Source: JAAXHB01 sp965214945
GTDB lineage: Bacteria > Actinomycetota > Acidimicrobiia > Acidimicrobiales > Aldehydirespiratoraceae
Direction: 5' to 3'
DNA: 64,000 nucleotides
Assembly: GCA_965214945.1 (NCBI GenBank)
Contig: OZ244029.1
Span: forward strand, 930,001 to 994,000
The notes under the pieces are model-generated. The model saw only the letters and a list, made by a program, of their open reading frames with translations. It made no database searches and was not told the DNA's origin. Position numbers and translations under genes: made by a program. The first letter of the stretch is position 1, and each line of letters begins with the position of its first letter. This document shows, piece by piece, positions 42,069 through 51,457 of this stretch.

Positions 42069-42808
42069 GGCTGCCCCGGACCGTCGACGCCCGCAGCGAC
42101 ATCACCGATACGCGCTGCGAGATGCGTCCAGGAGCTGTCGAGCATGAGGTCGTGCCCTCCGCTGCGGAAGACGGCCTCCACCCCGTAGGCCCGACCCAGG
42201 CCACGCTGTTCGGCCATGGTGAAGATCTCGTCGCCGGCAGCGCCGATCACGAACACCGGCGTCGTGATCCGAGATGTCCGGATCCTGCGCAGGATCATCG
42301 TGTTGAGGGCTGGCGCCGACTCGTTCTGCAGCCTCTCGGCGGTCCACTCGACCATCGTCTGGTCGGTCTCGGGGGTGAAGAACCAGTGCCGCACCCTCTG
42401 AGGGTCGGAGATGACTTTGCTGTAGTCGGCGGTCACCACGGCTCGGATCATCGTGATCGGGTCTTGCTTGATCGCCCGGAGGTTCGCCCTCAGGGTGCCT
42501 TGGGGCGGGACCGAGGCGACCAGGATCGCTGCGGCGGCGGCGTTGTCCTCGAGGTAGCGCTGCACCACGTAGCCGCCCATCGAATGGCCCACCAGCACCA
42601 CAGGCACGCCCGCATCAGCGACAGCATCGCCAACCGCCCGGATGAAGCTCGACATGCGCGTCCAGATGCGCCCTTTTGCGCCAGGGCGCTCATGGCCCGG
42701 CAGCGTGACCTCGATAACCCGCCGCCCCTCGGAGCGGAGCTGTCGGCTCACCTTCTCCCAGCACCACGGGCCGTGCCATGCCCCATGCACCAAGACGATC
42801 GCCGCCAT
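42065..42808 (-). CDS. Alpha/beta-hydrolase
   Basis: 247 residues. LVHGAWHGPWCWEKV (oxyanion region), nucleophile elbow VLVGHSMGGYVVQRYL (Ser), GAAGDEIFT (acid loop) and RSGGHDLMLDSS (His) give a full catalytic triad. This is the esterase/MhpC-type fold that includes methylesterase-like enzymes. It stands alone; its stop overlaps the molybdoenzyme relic. The substrate is unknown. Confidence 0.8.
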   Translation of the reverse strand: MAAIVLVHGAWHGPWCWEKVSRQLRSEGRRVIEVTLPGHERPGAKGRIWTRMSSFIRAVGDAVADAGVPVVLVGHSMGGYVVQRYLEDNAAAAAILVASVPPQGTLRANLRAIKQDPITMIRAVVTADYSKVISDPQRVRHWFFTPETDQTMVEWTAERLQNESAPALNTMILRRIRTSRITTPVFVIGAAGDEIFTMAEQRGLGRAYGVEAVFRSGGHDLMLDSSWTHLAARIGDVAAGVDGPGQP

Positions 42809-43052
42809 GCCGGAAATTTAGTTGCACCCCCACGTCCGGTGGGCGGTGCCAATCGAGGTCTCAGGAGTCAGGAGGTGATGGGCTCGCAGCTGCGCAGCGA
42901 TCTCACCGACGAGGAGGTCGACTGGCTTGGTGCTGACCTCGGGTGATGCTCGTCTGCGTCGAGATCGTCGACAGCGGAAGGGTGGTCGGGCATAGCAGTG
43001 CTCCTCAGTGTCCGGCGGGCTGGCGTGTGCAGGCCCCGCGGGCGATGCGGGG

Positions 43053-43970
43053 TCATGGCGGCGAAGGGTCCTGCGGGGAGAGGCTGGGCTCGGGGCCCCG
43101 GCGGGGGCGGGCATGGGGGATGCACAGCGGCGTGCCGGTCACCGGGTCGTCGATCACCTGCACCGCCACGCCGAAGACCCGCTCGATCAACTCGGGCGTG
43201 ATCACCTCAGCGGGGCTGCCCGAGGCCACGATGCCGCGGTCGGCCATGGCGATCAGATGCGACGCATAGCGGCATGCCTGGTCGATGTCGTGGAGCACCA
43301 TCACCACGGTGCGGCCCTCGGTCTCGTTGAGGTCCCTCAGCAGATCGAGGATCTCCAGCTGATGGGCCATGTCGAGATGGGTGGTCGGCTCGTCCAGGAG
43401 CATCAGCGGCGTGTCCTGCGCCAGCGACATGGCGATCCAGGCACGCTGTCGCTGCCCGCCGGAGAGCTCGTCCACGCTGCGCTCGGCCAGCCCGGCCATG
43501 TCGGTGAGCTGCAGCGCCCGGCTCACCGCTGCCTCGTCTGCGCTCGACCACTGGTCGAACAGCCGCTGGTGCGGATAGCGGCCCCGCCTGACGAGATCGC
43601 CGACCAGCACGCCGTCGGGCGCCCGCGGGTTCTGGGGCAGCAGCCCCAGCCGAGCGGCGACCGACTTGGTGGGCTGGCTGTGGATGTCGGCGCCGTCGAG
43701 GATCACGGTGCCCGCGACGGGCTTGAGGAGCCGGGCCAGGGCTCGCAGCAGAGTCGACTTGCCGCACCCGTTGGCGCCCACGACGGCGCTGATCTCCCCG
43801 GCCGGGACCCGCATGCTGAGATCCTCCACGACCACGGGCCCGCCGTAGCCCAGCCACAGCCCGTCGGCTGCCAGCCTCGGGCCGGTCTCGGACGGCGCCG
43901 TGTCGTCAGCAGACGCGGGCGCCTCAGAGGAAGTCTCGCGCTGCGCCGGCGCTGCGCTCTCAGAACACAC
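43053..43970 (-). CDS. hmuV: Haem/siderophore ABC transporter ATPase
   Basis: 305 residues. Walker A AVVGANGCGKSTLLRALARL, LPQNPRAPDG, signature ELSGGQRQRAWIAMSLAQDT, Walker B LMLLDEPTTHLDMAHQLEIL, VLHDIDQACRYA (switch His). A FecE/FepC-type ATPase. The start overlaps the stop of the second permease. The first 30 residues are a low-complexity extension. The hmuV name is used because the locus contains an HmuT-like receptor and a MhuD-like enzyme; siderophore transport is not excluded. Confidence 0.8.
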   Translation of the reverse strand: MCSESAAPAQRETSSEAPASADDTAPSETGPRLAADGLWLGYGGPVVVEDLSMRVPAGEISAVVGANGCGKSTLLRALARLLKPVAGTVILDGADIHSQPTKSVAARLGLLPQNPRAPDGVLVGDLVRRGRYPHQRLFDQWSSADEAAVSRALQLTDMAGLAERSVDELSGGQRQRAWIAMSLAQDTPLMLLDEPTTHLDMAHQLEILDLLRDLNETEGRTVVMVLHDIDQACRYASHLIAMADRGIVASGSPAEVITPELIERVFGVAVQVIDDPVTGTPLCIPHARPRRGPEPSLSPQDPSPP

Positions 43971-45087
43971 GGTTGTGCCTCGCCAGCAGGAACAGGAAAT
44001 ACGGCCCGCCCAGCGCCGCGGTGACGATGCCCGCGGGCAGGGTCGTCGGCGCGAACAGGCGCTGTGCGATCAGGTCGGCGCCGAGCAGGAACAGCCCTCC
44101 CAGCAGCGCAGTGAAGACCAGCACGCCGCCGCTGAGGCTGCCGGCCAGCAGACGGGCCAGGTGCGGGACCAGCAGGGCCACGAACCCCAGCGGGCCGACC
44201 ACGGCCACCGCCACAGCCGCCAGGGCGGACCCGATGGCGATCAGCGCCAGCCGGTCGCGTTCCACGCGCAGCCCCATCGAGGCAGCGGTGTGGTCGCCGA
44301 GCTGAAGGATGCGCAGCCGCCGCATCGCCACAAACGCCGCCGGCCCCAGCACCGCCAGCCCGATCCCGAGGGTGCGGGCGTCGCCCCAGGAGGCCCCGAA
44401 CAGGGTGCCGGCCTGCCAGCGCACCGCAGCGGCCACGCGTTCGATGGGGTAGCGGACCTGCATGAACGTGACAGCAGCCGCCAGCAGGGCATTGATCCCG
44501 ATCCCGACCAGCACCAGCCGGGCGCCGCTCACGCCGCGCTTGTAGGCCAGCAGGTAGATCACCACCGCGGTGCTCAGCGCCCCGGCGAAGGCGGCGTAGG
44601 GCAGCAACGCCACGTCGCCGCCGACGACCAGGATGAACACGGCGCACAGCGCGGCGCCGGTGTTGATGCCGATGATGTCCGGGCTGACCAGCGGGTTGCC
44701 GATCAGGCCCTGGAAGATGGCGCCCGAGGCGGCCAGGCACATCCCTGCCAGCACGGCCACGACCAGGCGCGGGAAACGCAGCGTGTTGACCACGAAGTCG
44801 AACTCGCCGCCGCGGTCCCACAGGGCGGTCCGCAGCGCATCGCCGGCGGGGATCGGGAAGTCGCCGACCGTGAGGCCGACGGCCATCAGGGCGAGCACTG
44901 CGCAGCCGCCGGCGGCTGACAGCCAGCCCACGCGCAGCTGCAGCAGGCCGCTGACGCCCGCTCGCCGGCAGACGGCCGACTGCGACGGCACCATCTCCGA
45001 GCAGCGCAGCGCCGCGGCGACGGCGATCAGCCCGCCGGCGACAGCGGCCAGCGTCGTCACCGACGGCGCGGCGAGGCCGACGATCAC
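43960..45087 (-). CDS. FecCD-family permease 2
   Basis: 375 residues from GTG 45087, overlapping the TGA of permease 1 (GTGA). About nine to ten spans. FecCD signatures: TLRFPRLVVAVLAGMCLAAS then GAIFQGLIGNPLVSPDIIGI (cytosolic start of the family) and GPLGFVALLVPHLARLLAG. It probably heterodimerises with permease 1. The N-terminal 40 residues add an extra hydrophobic segment. Confidence 0.85.
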   Translation of the reverse strand: MIVGLAAPSVTTLAAVAGGLIAVAAALRCSEMVPSQSAVCRRAGVSGLLQLRVGWLSAAGGCAVLALMAVGLTVGDFPIPAGDALRTALWDRGGEFDFVVNTLRFPRLVVAVLAGMCLAASGAIFQGLIGNPLVSPDIIGINTGAALCAVFILVVGGDVALLPYAAFAGALSTAVVIYLLAYKRGVSGARLVLVGIGINALLAAAVTFMQVRYPIERVAAAVRWQAGTLFGASWGDARTLGIGLAVLGPAAFVAMRRLRILQLGDHTAASMGLRVERDRLALIAIGSALAAVAVAVVGPLGFVALLVPHLARLLAGSLSGGVLVFTALLGGLFLLGADLIAQRLFAPTTLPAGIVTAALGGPYFLFLLARHNRVF

Positions 45088-46196
45088 AGCTCGGCCAGCT
45101 TCGTGAAGCGGACCAGGTACACCAGGAACGGCGCGCCGACCGCCGCGGTGACGATCCCCACCTGCAGCTCGCCGGGGCGGACCACGACCCTTCCGACCAC
45201 GTCGGAGGCCAGCAGCAGGCACGGGCCGAGCAGTAGGCAGTACAGCATGATCCAGCGGTAGTCGGGGCCGACCACGGCGCGGACCGCGTGCGGGACGGCC
45301 AGCCCGACGAAGGCGACCGGCCCGGCGATTCCCACCGCCGAGCCCGCCAGCAGGATCACGGTCACGCCCGCCGCGGCCCGCACCGCGGCAGTGCGCTGGC
45401 CGAGCCCGGCGGCCACGTCGTCGCCCAGCGACAGCAGGTTGATCTGGCGCCCCATGAACAGGCCGGCGACCAGTGCGGCCGCGATCACCGGGAACAGCAG
45501 CCGCAGCTCGTCGGTGCCGCGGCCCGAGATCGAGCCGGCCAGCCAGAAGCGCGCCTGGTCGAGGGTCTCCTGGTCCAACAGCAGCAGGGTCGTCGTCCAC
45601 GCCCCTAGCAGCGCCGTGAGCACCGCCCCGGCGAGGGCGAGCTTGACCGGCGTCGCCCCGCCGTGGCCGACCGAGGCCACCGCGTAGACCAGCACCGCAG
45701 CGAGAGCCGCCCCGGCGAAGGCGAACCAGACGTATCCCTGCGGGCTCACCACCCCGGCCGCGAAGATGGCGGTCACGATGGCGAACGCCGCGCCGGCGTT
45801 GATGCCGAGGATGCCCGGCGCGCCCAGCGGGTTGCGGGTGACGCCCTGGGTGATCGCACCGGCGACCGCCAGGCAGGCCCCGGCGGCCGCGCCGATCAGG
45901 GTGCGCGGCGCTCGCAGCTCGCGCACCACGACCTGGCCCTGATCGGTCGGGTCGTAGTCGAGGACGGCGTCGAGTGCCTGGGCGGTGGAGATGTCCAGCG
46001 TGCCGCAGCGCAGGCTCAGCAGCACGAAGAACGCCAGCAGGCCGACCGCGGCCGGCACGCCGACCGCGTGAGCCGACAGCAGCGGCGCGCCGTCCACGCG
46101 ACGCCGCCGCGACCAGGCGCCCAGGGCGATCGGGGCAGCGGTCAGCGCCGCGACGATGGCGACCGTGATGATCCAGCCGCATCGGAGGCCGGTCAC
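45084..46196 (-). CDS. FecCD-family permease 1
   Basis: 370 residues. Starts MTGLRCGWIITVAIVAALTA. Signatures: LRAPRTLIGAAAGACLAVAG then AITQGVTRNPLGAPGILGIN, GPVAFVGLAVPHAVRAVVGP and VGRVVVRPGELQVGIVTAAV. Inner-membrane channel component of the haem or siderophore importer. Confidence 0.85.
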   Translation of the reverse strand: MTGLRCGWIITVAIVAALTAAPIALGAWSRRRRVDGAPLLSAHAVGVPAAVGLLAFFVLLSLRCGTLDISTAQALDAVLDYDPTDQGQVVVRELRAPRTLIGAAAGACLAVAGAITQGVTRNPLGAPGILGINAGAAFAIVTAIFAAGVVSPQGYVWFAFAGAALAAVLVYAVASVGHGGATPVKLALAGAVLTALLGAWTTTLLLLDQETLDQARFWLAGSISGRGTDELRLLFPVIAAALVAGLFMGRQINLLSLGDDVAAGLGQRTAAVRAAAGVTVILLAGSAVGIAGPVAFVGLAVPHAVRAVVGPDYRWIMLYCLLLGPCLLLASDVVGRVVVRPGELQVGIVTAAVGAPFLVYLVRFTKLAEL

Positions 46197-46306
46197 GACG
46201 GCTCTCGCATCGGCCGAGGGGCCGGATCAGCTCTCTGGCTTGAGGCGGGCGCAGCCGACGATCCTGCGAACGCCTCGCAGCCCAGGCGCTCGCCTCGGAT
46301 CGGCCA

Positions 46307-47038
46307 TCAGCTGCAAGGGCTCCGCGCCGAAGCCAGGAAGCTGCAGTATTCGGCCTCGCTGACCACCCAGACGCCTTCGACGAGCATGATCGGCCGAGTC
46401 AGGTCCTCATACGCGGGGTTGCCGCCGAACAGCACGTTGTAGGTGATGGTCGCGGTGTCGCCGCTCACCTCGGCCGCGGTGGGCGCCAGGGCGACGCCGC
46501 CCATCTGCTCGCCCGCGGCCTCATAAGCGGCGTTCGATGCCTCGAGGGCGGCGGCGTTCTCCAGGTGCGGTGCCTTGTCGGCCCATGCCGCGTTGCTGTC
46601 GTAGACGAGTGCGAACGCCTCGGCTGCCGCCGCTGCCTCCGGGTCGTCGATTGCTGCCGCGGCGTCGCTGACGGTCTGTTCCTGCGGCTCATCGGCTGCG
46701 GCTTCGGTGTCCTCTGGCGTGCTCGACTCGGGCTCTGCTGCTTCTTCCGGCTCGTCGGCTTGCGCCGCTGCCTCGTTCTCTGGCGTGCTCGGCTCGGCTT
46801 CTGCTTCCTGTTCAGGCTCGTCTTCTTGCTGCTGTTCTAAATCGTCGTCTTGCGGCGCTGTCTCATTGTTTGACGTGCTCAACTCGGGTTTTTCGTCCGC
46901 AGCCGAGACGGGCTCGTCGACGGCGTCCGCGGCGGTCGATGCTTCGCTGTCGCTGCCGCATGCGCCGACGCCGAGCACCAGCAGCGCTGCAAACGCCCAC
47001 AGGCGTCGCAATGCCGGGTTCGTCGTCGGCTTGGTCAT
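46307..47038 (-). CDS. Acidic-linker lipoprotein with Mtb12-like C-terminal domain
   Basis: 243 residues. The lipobox GVGACGS near residue 27 predicts membrane anchoring. Residues 35-135 are a Glu/Ala/Ser/Pro-rich linker with imperfect repeats (EAEPSTPENEAAAQADEPEE type). The C-terminal 110 residues (AFALVYDSNAAWADKAPHLE, TATITYNVLFGGNPAYEDLT, GVWVVSEAEYCSFLASARSP) resemble the NTF2-like fold of the actinobacterial Mtb12 (CFP-2) antigen. The start overlaps the stop of the MhuD-like gene by four bases, tying it to the haem locus. Confidence 0.65.
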   Translation of the reverse strand: MTKPTTNPALRRLWAFAALLVLGVGACGSDSEASTAADAVDEPVSAADEKPELSTSNNETAPQDDDLEQQQEDEPEQEAEAEPSTPENEAAAQADEPEEAAEPESSTPEDTEAAADEPQEQTVSDAAAAIDDPEAAAAAEAFALVYDSNAAWADKAPHLENAAALEASNAAYEAAGEQMGGVALAPTAAEVSGDTATITYNVLFGGNPAYEDLTRPIMLVEGVWVVSEAEYCSFLASARSPCS

Positions 47039-47355
47039 GACGCGGGCTCCGCTGACGCCGAGGCCGCGAGCGCCACGTCGAACGACAAAAGCTCAGCGCC
47101 ATGGGCGACCGGCTGCTGGGCAGCCTCGGCGTGGCCGCGGGCGAAGGCGGGGGAGTGCACCCAGGCCATGAAGGCCTCCTCGGACGCCCAGCGCGTGTAT
47201 ACGTACCAGGTGTTGCCTTCTGCGGGCCGGAGCAGCTCGAAGCCCTCAAAGCCCTCCATGGTCTCGACCTCGCCGACACGATTCTTGAATCGGCGGAGCA
47301 GTTCGTCTCCGGCGCTGTCGGGGACGGTTATGGCGTTGATGCGCACGATGCTCAT
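47035..47355 (-). CDS. MhuD-like haem-degrading monooxygenase
   Basis: 106 residues; an antibiotic-biosynthesis-monooxygenase fold similar along its length to mycobacterial MhuD: VRINAITVPDSAGDELLRRF, GFEGFELLRP, WYVYTRWASEEAFMAW, GHAEAAQQPVAHGAELLSFD. Asn7 and His75 align with the haem-pocket Asn7 and axial His75 of MhuD, and Trp65 with its ruffling-associated Trp66. MhuD opens haem and releases iron without CO. It lies between the receptor gene and the lipoprotein, so imported haem could be degraded by it. Confidence 0.8.
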   Translation of the reverse strand: MSIVRINAITVPDSAGDELLRRFKNRVGEVETMEGFEGFELLRPAEGNTWYVYTRWASEEAFMAWVHSPAFARGHAEAAQQPVAHGAELLSFDVALAASASAEPAS

Positions 47356-47527
47356 CAGTGGTTCTCCTTGCTAGGTGGTTTGGCTAGATGGATTGGGTCG
47401 GTGGTTTGGCTGGGATATTGGGGATGATCACAGGGGCGGGGCACCGAGGCCAGCGGCCGACAGTCCCGCCGGGCCGCCTGAACAGGCGGCTCTGCTCGGA
47501 CGGCAGCCGCTCATGGAGCAATGCCGT

Positions 47528-48595
47528 TCATGGAGCATCGAGCCCGGCGATAGCCGCTGCGATCTCTGCGATCAGATCGCCGGTACGTGGTCCGTTGCCC
47601 AACAGGAGCTGGTCGTCGATGGTGACGATCGAGCGGCTCTTGCCGGCCGGTGTCTCCTGCAGACCGCCGAGCGAGAGCAGCCCGTCGATCCCGCCCACAG
47701 AATCCAGACCCGCAGCCGGGATCAACAGCAACTCGGGCGCCGCAGCGATCAGCGCCTCCGCTGCTATCGGCGTCGGGTCCGCGATGCCGAGCTGGTCGGC
47801 GATGTCGACCCCTCCGGCGGCCTCTATCAGCCAGTGGGTCGCAGTCGATGTCCCGAGCACCAGCTGCGTCGACTGTCCCCGCACATAAAGCGCGGCCACC
47901 AGCGGCGGGTCGTCGCCTGACGCCACGGTGTTGCGGGCGATGGCGGCTTCGAGCTCGGCCGCTAGCTCCTCGCCCCGCTCGACGACTCCGAGGGCGGCGG
48001 CCACGGCGCGGATCTTCGCTGCGGGGCCCTCCGGGGTGGCTTCGTTGGGCACGATCACCAGCGGGTAGCCGAGCCTGCGGAGATCATCGATCGTCTCCGG
48101 CGGGCCGGCGATGTCGGTGGCCAGCAGCACCGTCGGCTCGAAGGCGGCGATTGGCTCGGCGGCCAGCGCCCGCTGATAACCGATCTGAGGCAGGGCGTCG
48201 GCCTCGGGCGGGTAGGTGGCCGAAAGGTCGGTCGCCACCACCTTGTCGCCGAGCCCGAGCGCGAACACGACCTCGGCCACGGTGCCGTCCAAGGGGATGA
48301 TCCGCTCGACGCTCTCGACGGTCACCTCGTTGCCCAGGTGGTCAACGATCGTGACCGGCAGCGGCGGGGCCGCGGGAGCCCGCTCCAAGACATCAGGCGC
48401 TTCCTGAGCGGGTTGCTCATCTACGGACTGAGCCGTGTCGGTCGGCGTGGCGTCTGTCGTCGGAGCCTGTTCCCGGGCCAAAGAGCCTTCGCCGGCTGCC
48501 AGGTCTTGGTTCGCCCCGGCGTCTCCGCAAGCCGCGCCGACGACCACGAGGACAAGAACCGATGCCCAAGCCAGCCGAGTGCGGACGAAAGTCAT
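47528..48595 (-). CDS. hmuT: Haem ABC transporter substrate-binding lipoprotein (HmuT-like)
   Basis: 355 residues. A signal peptide with lipobox (VVVGAACGD, Cys23) is followed by a linker and a BtuF-type receptor: VTVESVERIIPLDGTVAEVV, KVVATDLSATYPPEADALPQ then IGYQRALAAEPIAAFEPTVL, and GPPETIDDLRRLGYPLVIV. ATDLSATYPPEA and GYQRAL are characteristic of HmuT haem receptors, including the ligand Tyr region. A DtxR-like palindrome overlaps the start codon. Head of the haem import operon. Confidence 0.85.
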   Translation of the reverse strand: MTFVRTRLAWASVLVLVVVGAACGDAGANQDLAAGEGSLAREQAPTTDATPTDTAQSVDEQPAQEAPDVLERAPAAPPLPVTIVDHLGNEVTVESVERIIPLDGTVAEVVFALGLGDKVVATDLSATYPPEADALPQIGYQRALAAEPIAAFEPTVLLATDIAGPPETIDDLRRLGYPLVIVPNEATPEGPAAKIRAVAAALGVVERGEELAAELEAAIARNTVASGDDPPLVAALYVRGQSTQLVLGTSTATHWLIEAAGGVDIADQLGIADPTPIAAEALIAAAPELLLIPAAGLDSVGGIDGLLSLGGLQETPAGKSRSIVTIDDQLLLGNGPRTGDLIAEIAAAIAGLDAP

Positions 48596-48612
48596 ATAAG
48601 GATAACCTTATA
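48595..48612. promoter_or_regulatory. DtxR/IdeR-like palindrome before hmuT
   Basis: TATAAGG-ATAA-CCTTATA has the same 7-4-7 structure as the site at 40641. It abuts the hmuT ATG and lies in the region shared with the divergent imelysin gene, fitting iron-dependent repression. Confidence 0.55.
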
Positions 48613-48737
48613 GATAATATTAGGTAAAGTTTACAAATGTCGGACAGGAACACAACGGCCCGCAGGGCAGGGGGCGTGGCGTATCGCATCGCCACGGCGA
48701 TACTGCGGAGGTGGCAGGCCCTTCTCGAGGCGCTGTG

Positions 48738-49838
48738 ATGCGGGTCTCGATCAGAGCGGCGGTTGTGGTCGTCGGGGTCCTTGCCGTAGTGGTCATCGCA
48801 TTCTGGAGAGAGGAGACCCCACCTCGCGAGGACGTGCTCGCCGATCTCGCCGACGATGCGATCGTGCCCGCCAAGGAGAGACTGAGCGTCGAAGCCGGCG
48901 GACTGGCCGACGCCACCGCCAAACTGTGCGCCAACCCGACGCCCGAAGCCCTGGCCGAAGCCCGCCATGTGCTTATGTCGACCCGAGCGGTGTGGTCCTA
49001 CAGCGAGGTGATGTGGGTGGGTCCGGTGATGGACCGCCGCTCCTGGCATGTGATCGACTGGCCGATATCGGCTGTCGAGATCGAGGAGCTGATCGCGGAT
49101 GCGACCGTAGAGCTGGATAACGATCGCCTCTCCAGCCGCATCGGCTCCGATCAACGAGGCCTCGGCGCGGTCGAGTACATCCTCGGTGGCCCGGTCGACG
49201 AGCCGGTCGACGACACGGCGGTGCTCGAAGCGCTGGGCGACCCGCGACGCTGCGCGTACCTCAGCGGCATCGCAGCGGTCATCGCCTCCGAGGCAGCGCT
49301 GTTGCCGACGGACTGGACCGTCGATGCGGAGGGCCTCGGCCCCTACCGGGAGATGTTCGTCGATGAGATGTCCTCGGGGATCGATGCGATCGTCAACAAC
49401 TCGCTGTTCCTGCTGGAAGCCATGGCCGACCTCGAACTCGGCATCGCCTTGGGGGCGATCACCCGCGACGCCCCCCTCGACGTCATCACGGAGGGTCCGC
49501 TCGGGCTTGGCGTGTCGGACCTGGCGCACCATCTGCTGGGCCTGCGCCACGTGCTGGTCGGCGAGAGCGGCGAGAGCGGCGATGACAGCATCGCCGGGTT
49601 GAGTCCGCTGCTGGGCGACGGCATCAGCAACCGCCTTACGTCCCAGATCGATGCGGCCAGCGAGGCGTTGGCAGCCGTCGATCCGCCGCTGCGCACAGCC
49701 GTCGTCGACGATCCCGAGACGGTGACCGCCGCCCGGGAGGCGATCAAGACAGTGCAGATCACGGTGGCCACCGAGGTCGTCAGCCGTCTCGGGGTGACGA
49801 TCGGCTTCAACGATGCCGACGGCGACACAGGCCTCTAG
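48738..49838 (+). CDS. Imelysin-family (peptidase M75-like) protein
   Basis: 366 residues from MRVSIRAAVVVVGVLAVVVI, an N-terminal membrane anchor or signal. The helical imelysin core shows WPISAVEIEELI, QRGLGAVEYILGGPVDE (the GxxxxEYLL-type motif) and SDLAHHLLGLRHVLVG. Imelysin proteins are exported, iron-regulated and implicated in iron uptake, without proven peptidase activity. Divergent from hmuT; its stop overlaps the next gene by 26 bases. Confidence 0.75.
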   Translation: MRVSIRAAVVVVGVLAVVVIAFWREETPPREDVLADLADDAIVPAKERLSVEAGGLADATAKLCANPTPEALAEARHVLMSTRAVWSYSEVMWVGPVMDRRSWHVIDWPISAVEIEELIADATVELDNDRLSSRIGSDQRGLGAVEYILGGPVDEPVDDTAVLEALGDPRRCAYLSGIAAVIASEAALLPTDWTVDAEGLGPYREMFVDEMSSGIDAIVNNSLFLLEAMADLELGIALGAITRDAPLDVITEGPLGLGVSDLAHHLLGLRHVLVGESGESGDDSIAGLSPLLGDGISNRLTSQIDAASEALAAVDPPLRTAVVDDPETVTAAREAIKTVQITVATEVVSRLGVTIGFNDADGDTGL

Positions 49839-51396
49839 AGCCCGCAGCGACCTCCCCGCAGGGGACGTCGACAGTCCTGCCGGGCGGCCCGCCGCTCGCG
49901 CCACAGCCACCCCCGCAGGGCGGCTCTCCGCTCACGCTGTTGACAGGCCAGCCGAGCGAATCTCCGGGCGGTTAGCCAACCGGCTTTCCGAGCGGAGCGC
50001 AGGACAAATGGCCCACGCGGGGGTCGCCGGGCGGGTCGTCGAAGCAGCCGGCCGGTCGGTGCCCTCCGACTCGGTTGCCGTGTTTCGCATCGGCTTCGGG
50101 CTGCTCGTCGCCTACAGCTCGATCCGATTCCTGGCCAAGGGCTGGGTCGACACGCTCTACCTGGCGCCCGAGTATCACCTCTACTACCGCTGGTTCGAGT
50201 GGGTGCAGCCGCTGCCCGCTCCGTTCATGCACCTCCATGTGGCCGCCTTGGCGGTGCTCGGGCTGTGCATCGCGCTGGGCTACCGGCACCGGCTGGCCAC
50301 CGCCTTGTTCCTGGCCGGGTTCGCCTACACCGAGCTGATCGATGCCGCCCTGTACCTGAACCACTACTGGTTCATCACCCTCACCGGCGTGCTGTTGCTG
50401 ATCCTGCCGGTGCATCACCGCTGGTCGCTCGACGCCGCCGCGGGACGCGTGGCCGCCCACCGATCGGTCGAAGCAGGCGTGGTGTGGATCCTGCGGGCGC
50501 AGCTCGCTGTCGTCTACATGTTCGCCGGGCTGGCCAAGCTCAACCCCGACTGGCTGCTTGGCGCTCAGCCGATGCGCTTGTGGCTTGCGGACCGGACCCA
50601 TGTCGGGTTTGTGGGCCCGTTGCTGGACGAGCCGGTCGTGGCCTATCTGGCGAGCTGGTCCGGCGCCTTCTTCGACTGCACGATCGTCGCCTGGCTGCTC
50701 TGGCAGCGGTCACGGCCTTATGCCTACGCGGCTCTGGTCGCCTTCCATCTCGCCACCGGGGCGCTGTTCATGATCGGCGTGTTCCCGTGGGTGATGATCG
50801 TCAGCGCTCTGATCTTTTTCGACCCTGACTGGCCCCGCCGCTTCGCGGCGTCGATCCGGCACGGCATCTGGATGCACCGCCTGCGACCCGATGCCCCGAG
50901 CAGCCTGGTCCCAGACCCGCGCTCCGGCTCGGGCTCGCGGCCCTTCATCCGGCCGTGGCTGATCGGATTGCTTGCTGTGTTGGCCGTGGTGCAGTTGGTC
51001 CTGCCGCTGCGCCACTACGCCATAGACGGCAACGTGCGCTGGACCAGCGAGGGCTACTACCTGTCGTGGCGGGTCATGCTCACCGAGCAGGCAGGCTTTG
51101 TCGAGTACCGCATCAGCGATCCCGCAAGCGGTGACACCTGGATGGTCAGCCCCGGCCTGATGCTCACCGACTGGCAAGCCGCCCACGCCGCCACCAGGCC
51201 CGATCTGATCCACGCCACTGCCCACCTCATCGCCGACCACTACGAACAACAGGGCATCGCCGGCGTGGAGGTCCGAGCCGATGCCTGGGCCACCATGAAC
51301 GGCCGAGAAGCGCAGCGCCTCATCGATTCCGCCATCGACCTCGCCGCTTACGACCGCGGCCGAGCGCCTCCGGGCTGGATCCTCGACCTTTCCTGA
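49813..51396 (+). CDS. HTTM (vitamin K-dependent carboxylase-like) membrane protein
   Basis: Up to 527 residues from ATG 49813; an ATG at 50008 is a strong alternative because the first 65 residues are low-complexity. The HTTM region runs from SVAVFRIGFGLLVAYSSIRF through HLHVAALAVLGLCIALGYRH, YLNHYWFITLTGVLLLILPV, AQLAVVYMFAGLAKLNPDWL and ALFMIGVFPWVMIVSALIFF, with a C-terminal extramembrane domain. HTTM proteins share the fold of gamma-glutamyl carboxylase. They often neighbour imelysin genes in iron-associated loci. The reaction in bacteria is not established. Confidence 0.75.
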   Translation: MPTATQASRARSDLPAGDVDSPAGRPAARATATPAGRLSAHAVDRPAERISGRLANRLSERSAGQMAHAGVAGRVVEAAGRSVPSDSVAVFRIGFGLLVAYSSIRFLAKGWVDTLYLAPEYHLYYRWFEWVQPLPAPFMHLHVAALAVLGLCIALGYRHRLATALFLAGFAYTELIDAALYLNHYWFITLTGVLLLILPVHHRWSLDAAAGRVAAHRSVEAGVVWILRAQLAVVYMFAGLAKLNPDWLLGAQPMRLWLADRTHVGFVGPLLDEPVVAYLASWSGAFFDCTIVAWLLWQRSRPYAYAALVAFHLATGALFMIGVFPWVMIVSALIFFDPDWPRRFAASIRHGIWMHRLRPDAPSSLVPDPRSGSGSRPFIRPWLIGLLAVLAVVQLVLPLRHYAIDGNVRWTSEGYYLSWRVMLTEQAGFVEYRISDPASGDTWMVSPGLMLTDWQAAHAATRPDLIHATAHLIADHYEQQGIAGVEVRADAWATMNGREAQRLIDSAIDLAAYDRGRAPPGWILDLS

Positions 51397-51457
51397 TCGC
51401 CCCCTGCCCCCGTCTGATCTGATGCGGGTCTGCTGAACGGTGAGTATTTGAGTCCAG

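Noticed and set aside
45090..46182. A frame extending the second FecCD permease to 740 residues
   Set aside because: The added N-terminal half is the out-of-frame shadow of permease 1; the GTG at 45087 overlapping the preceding stop is the natural start.
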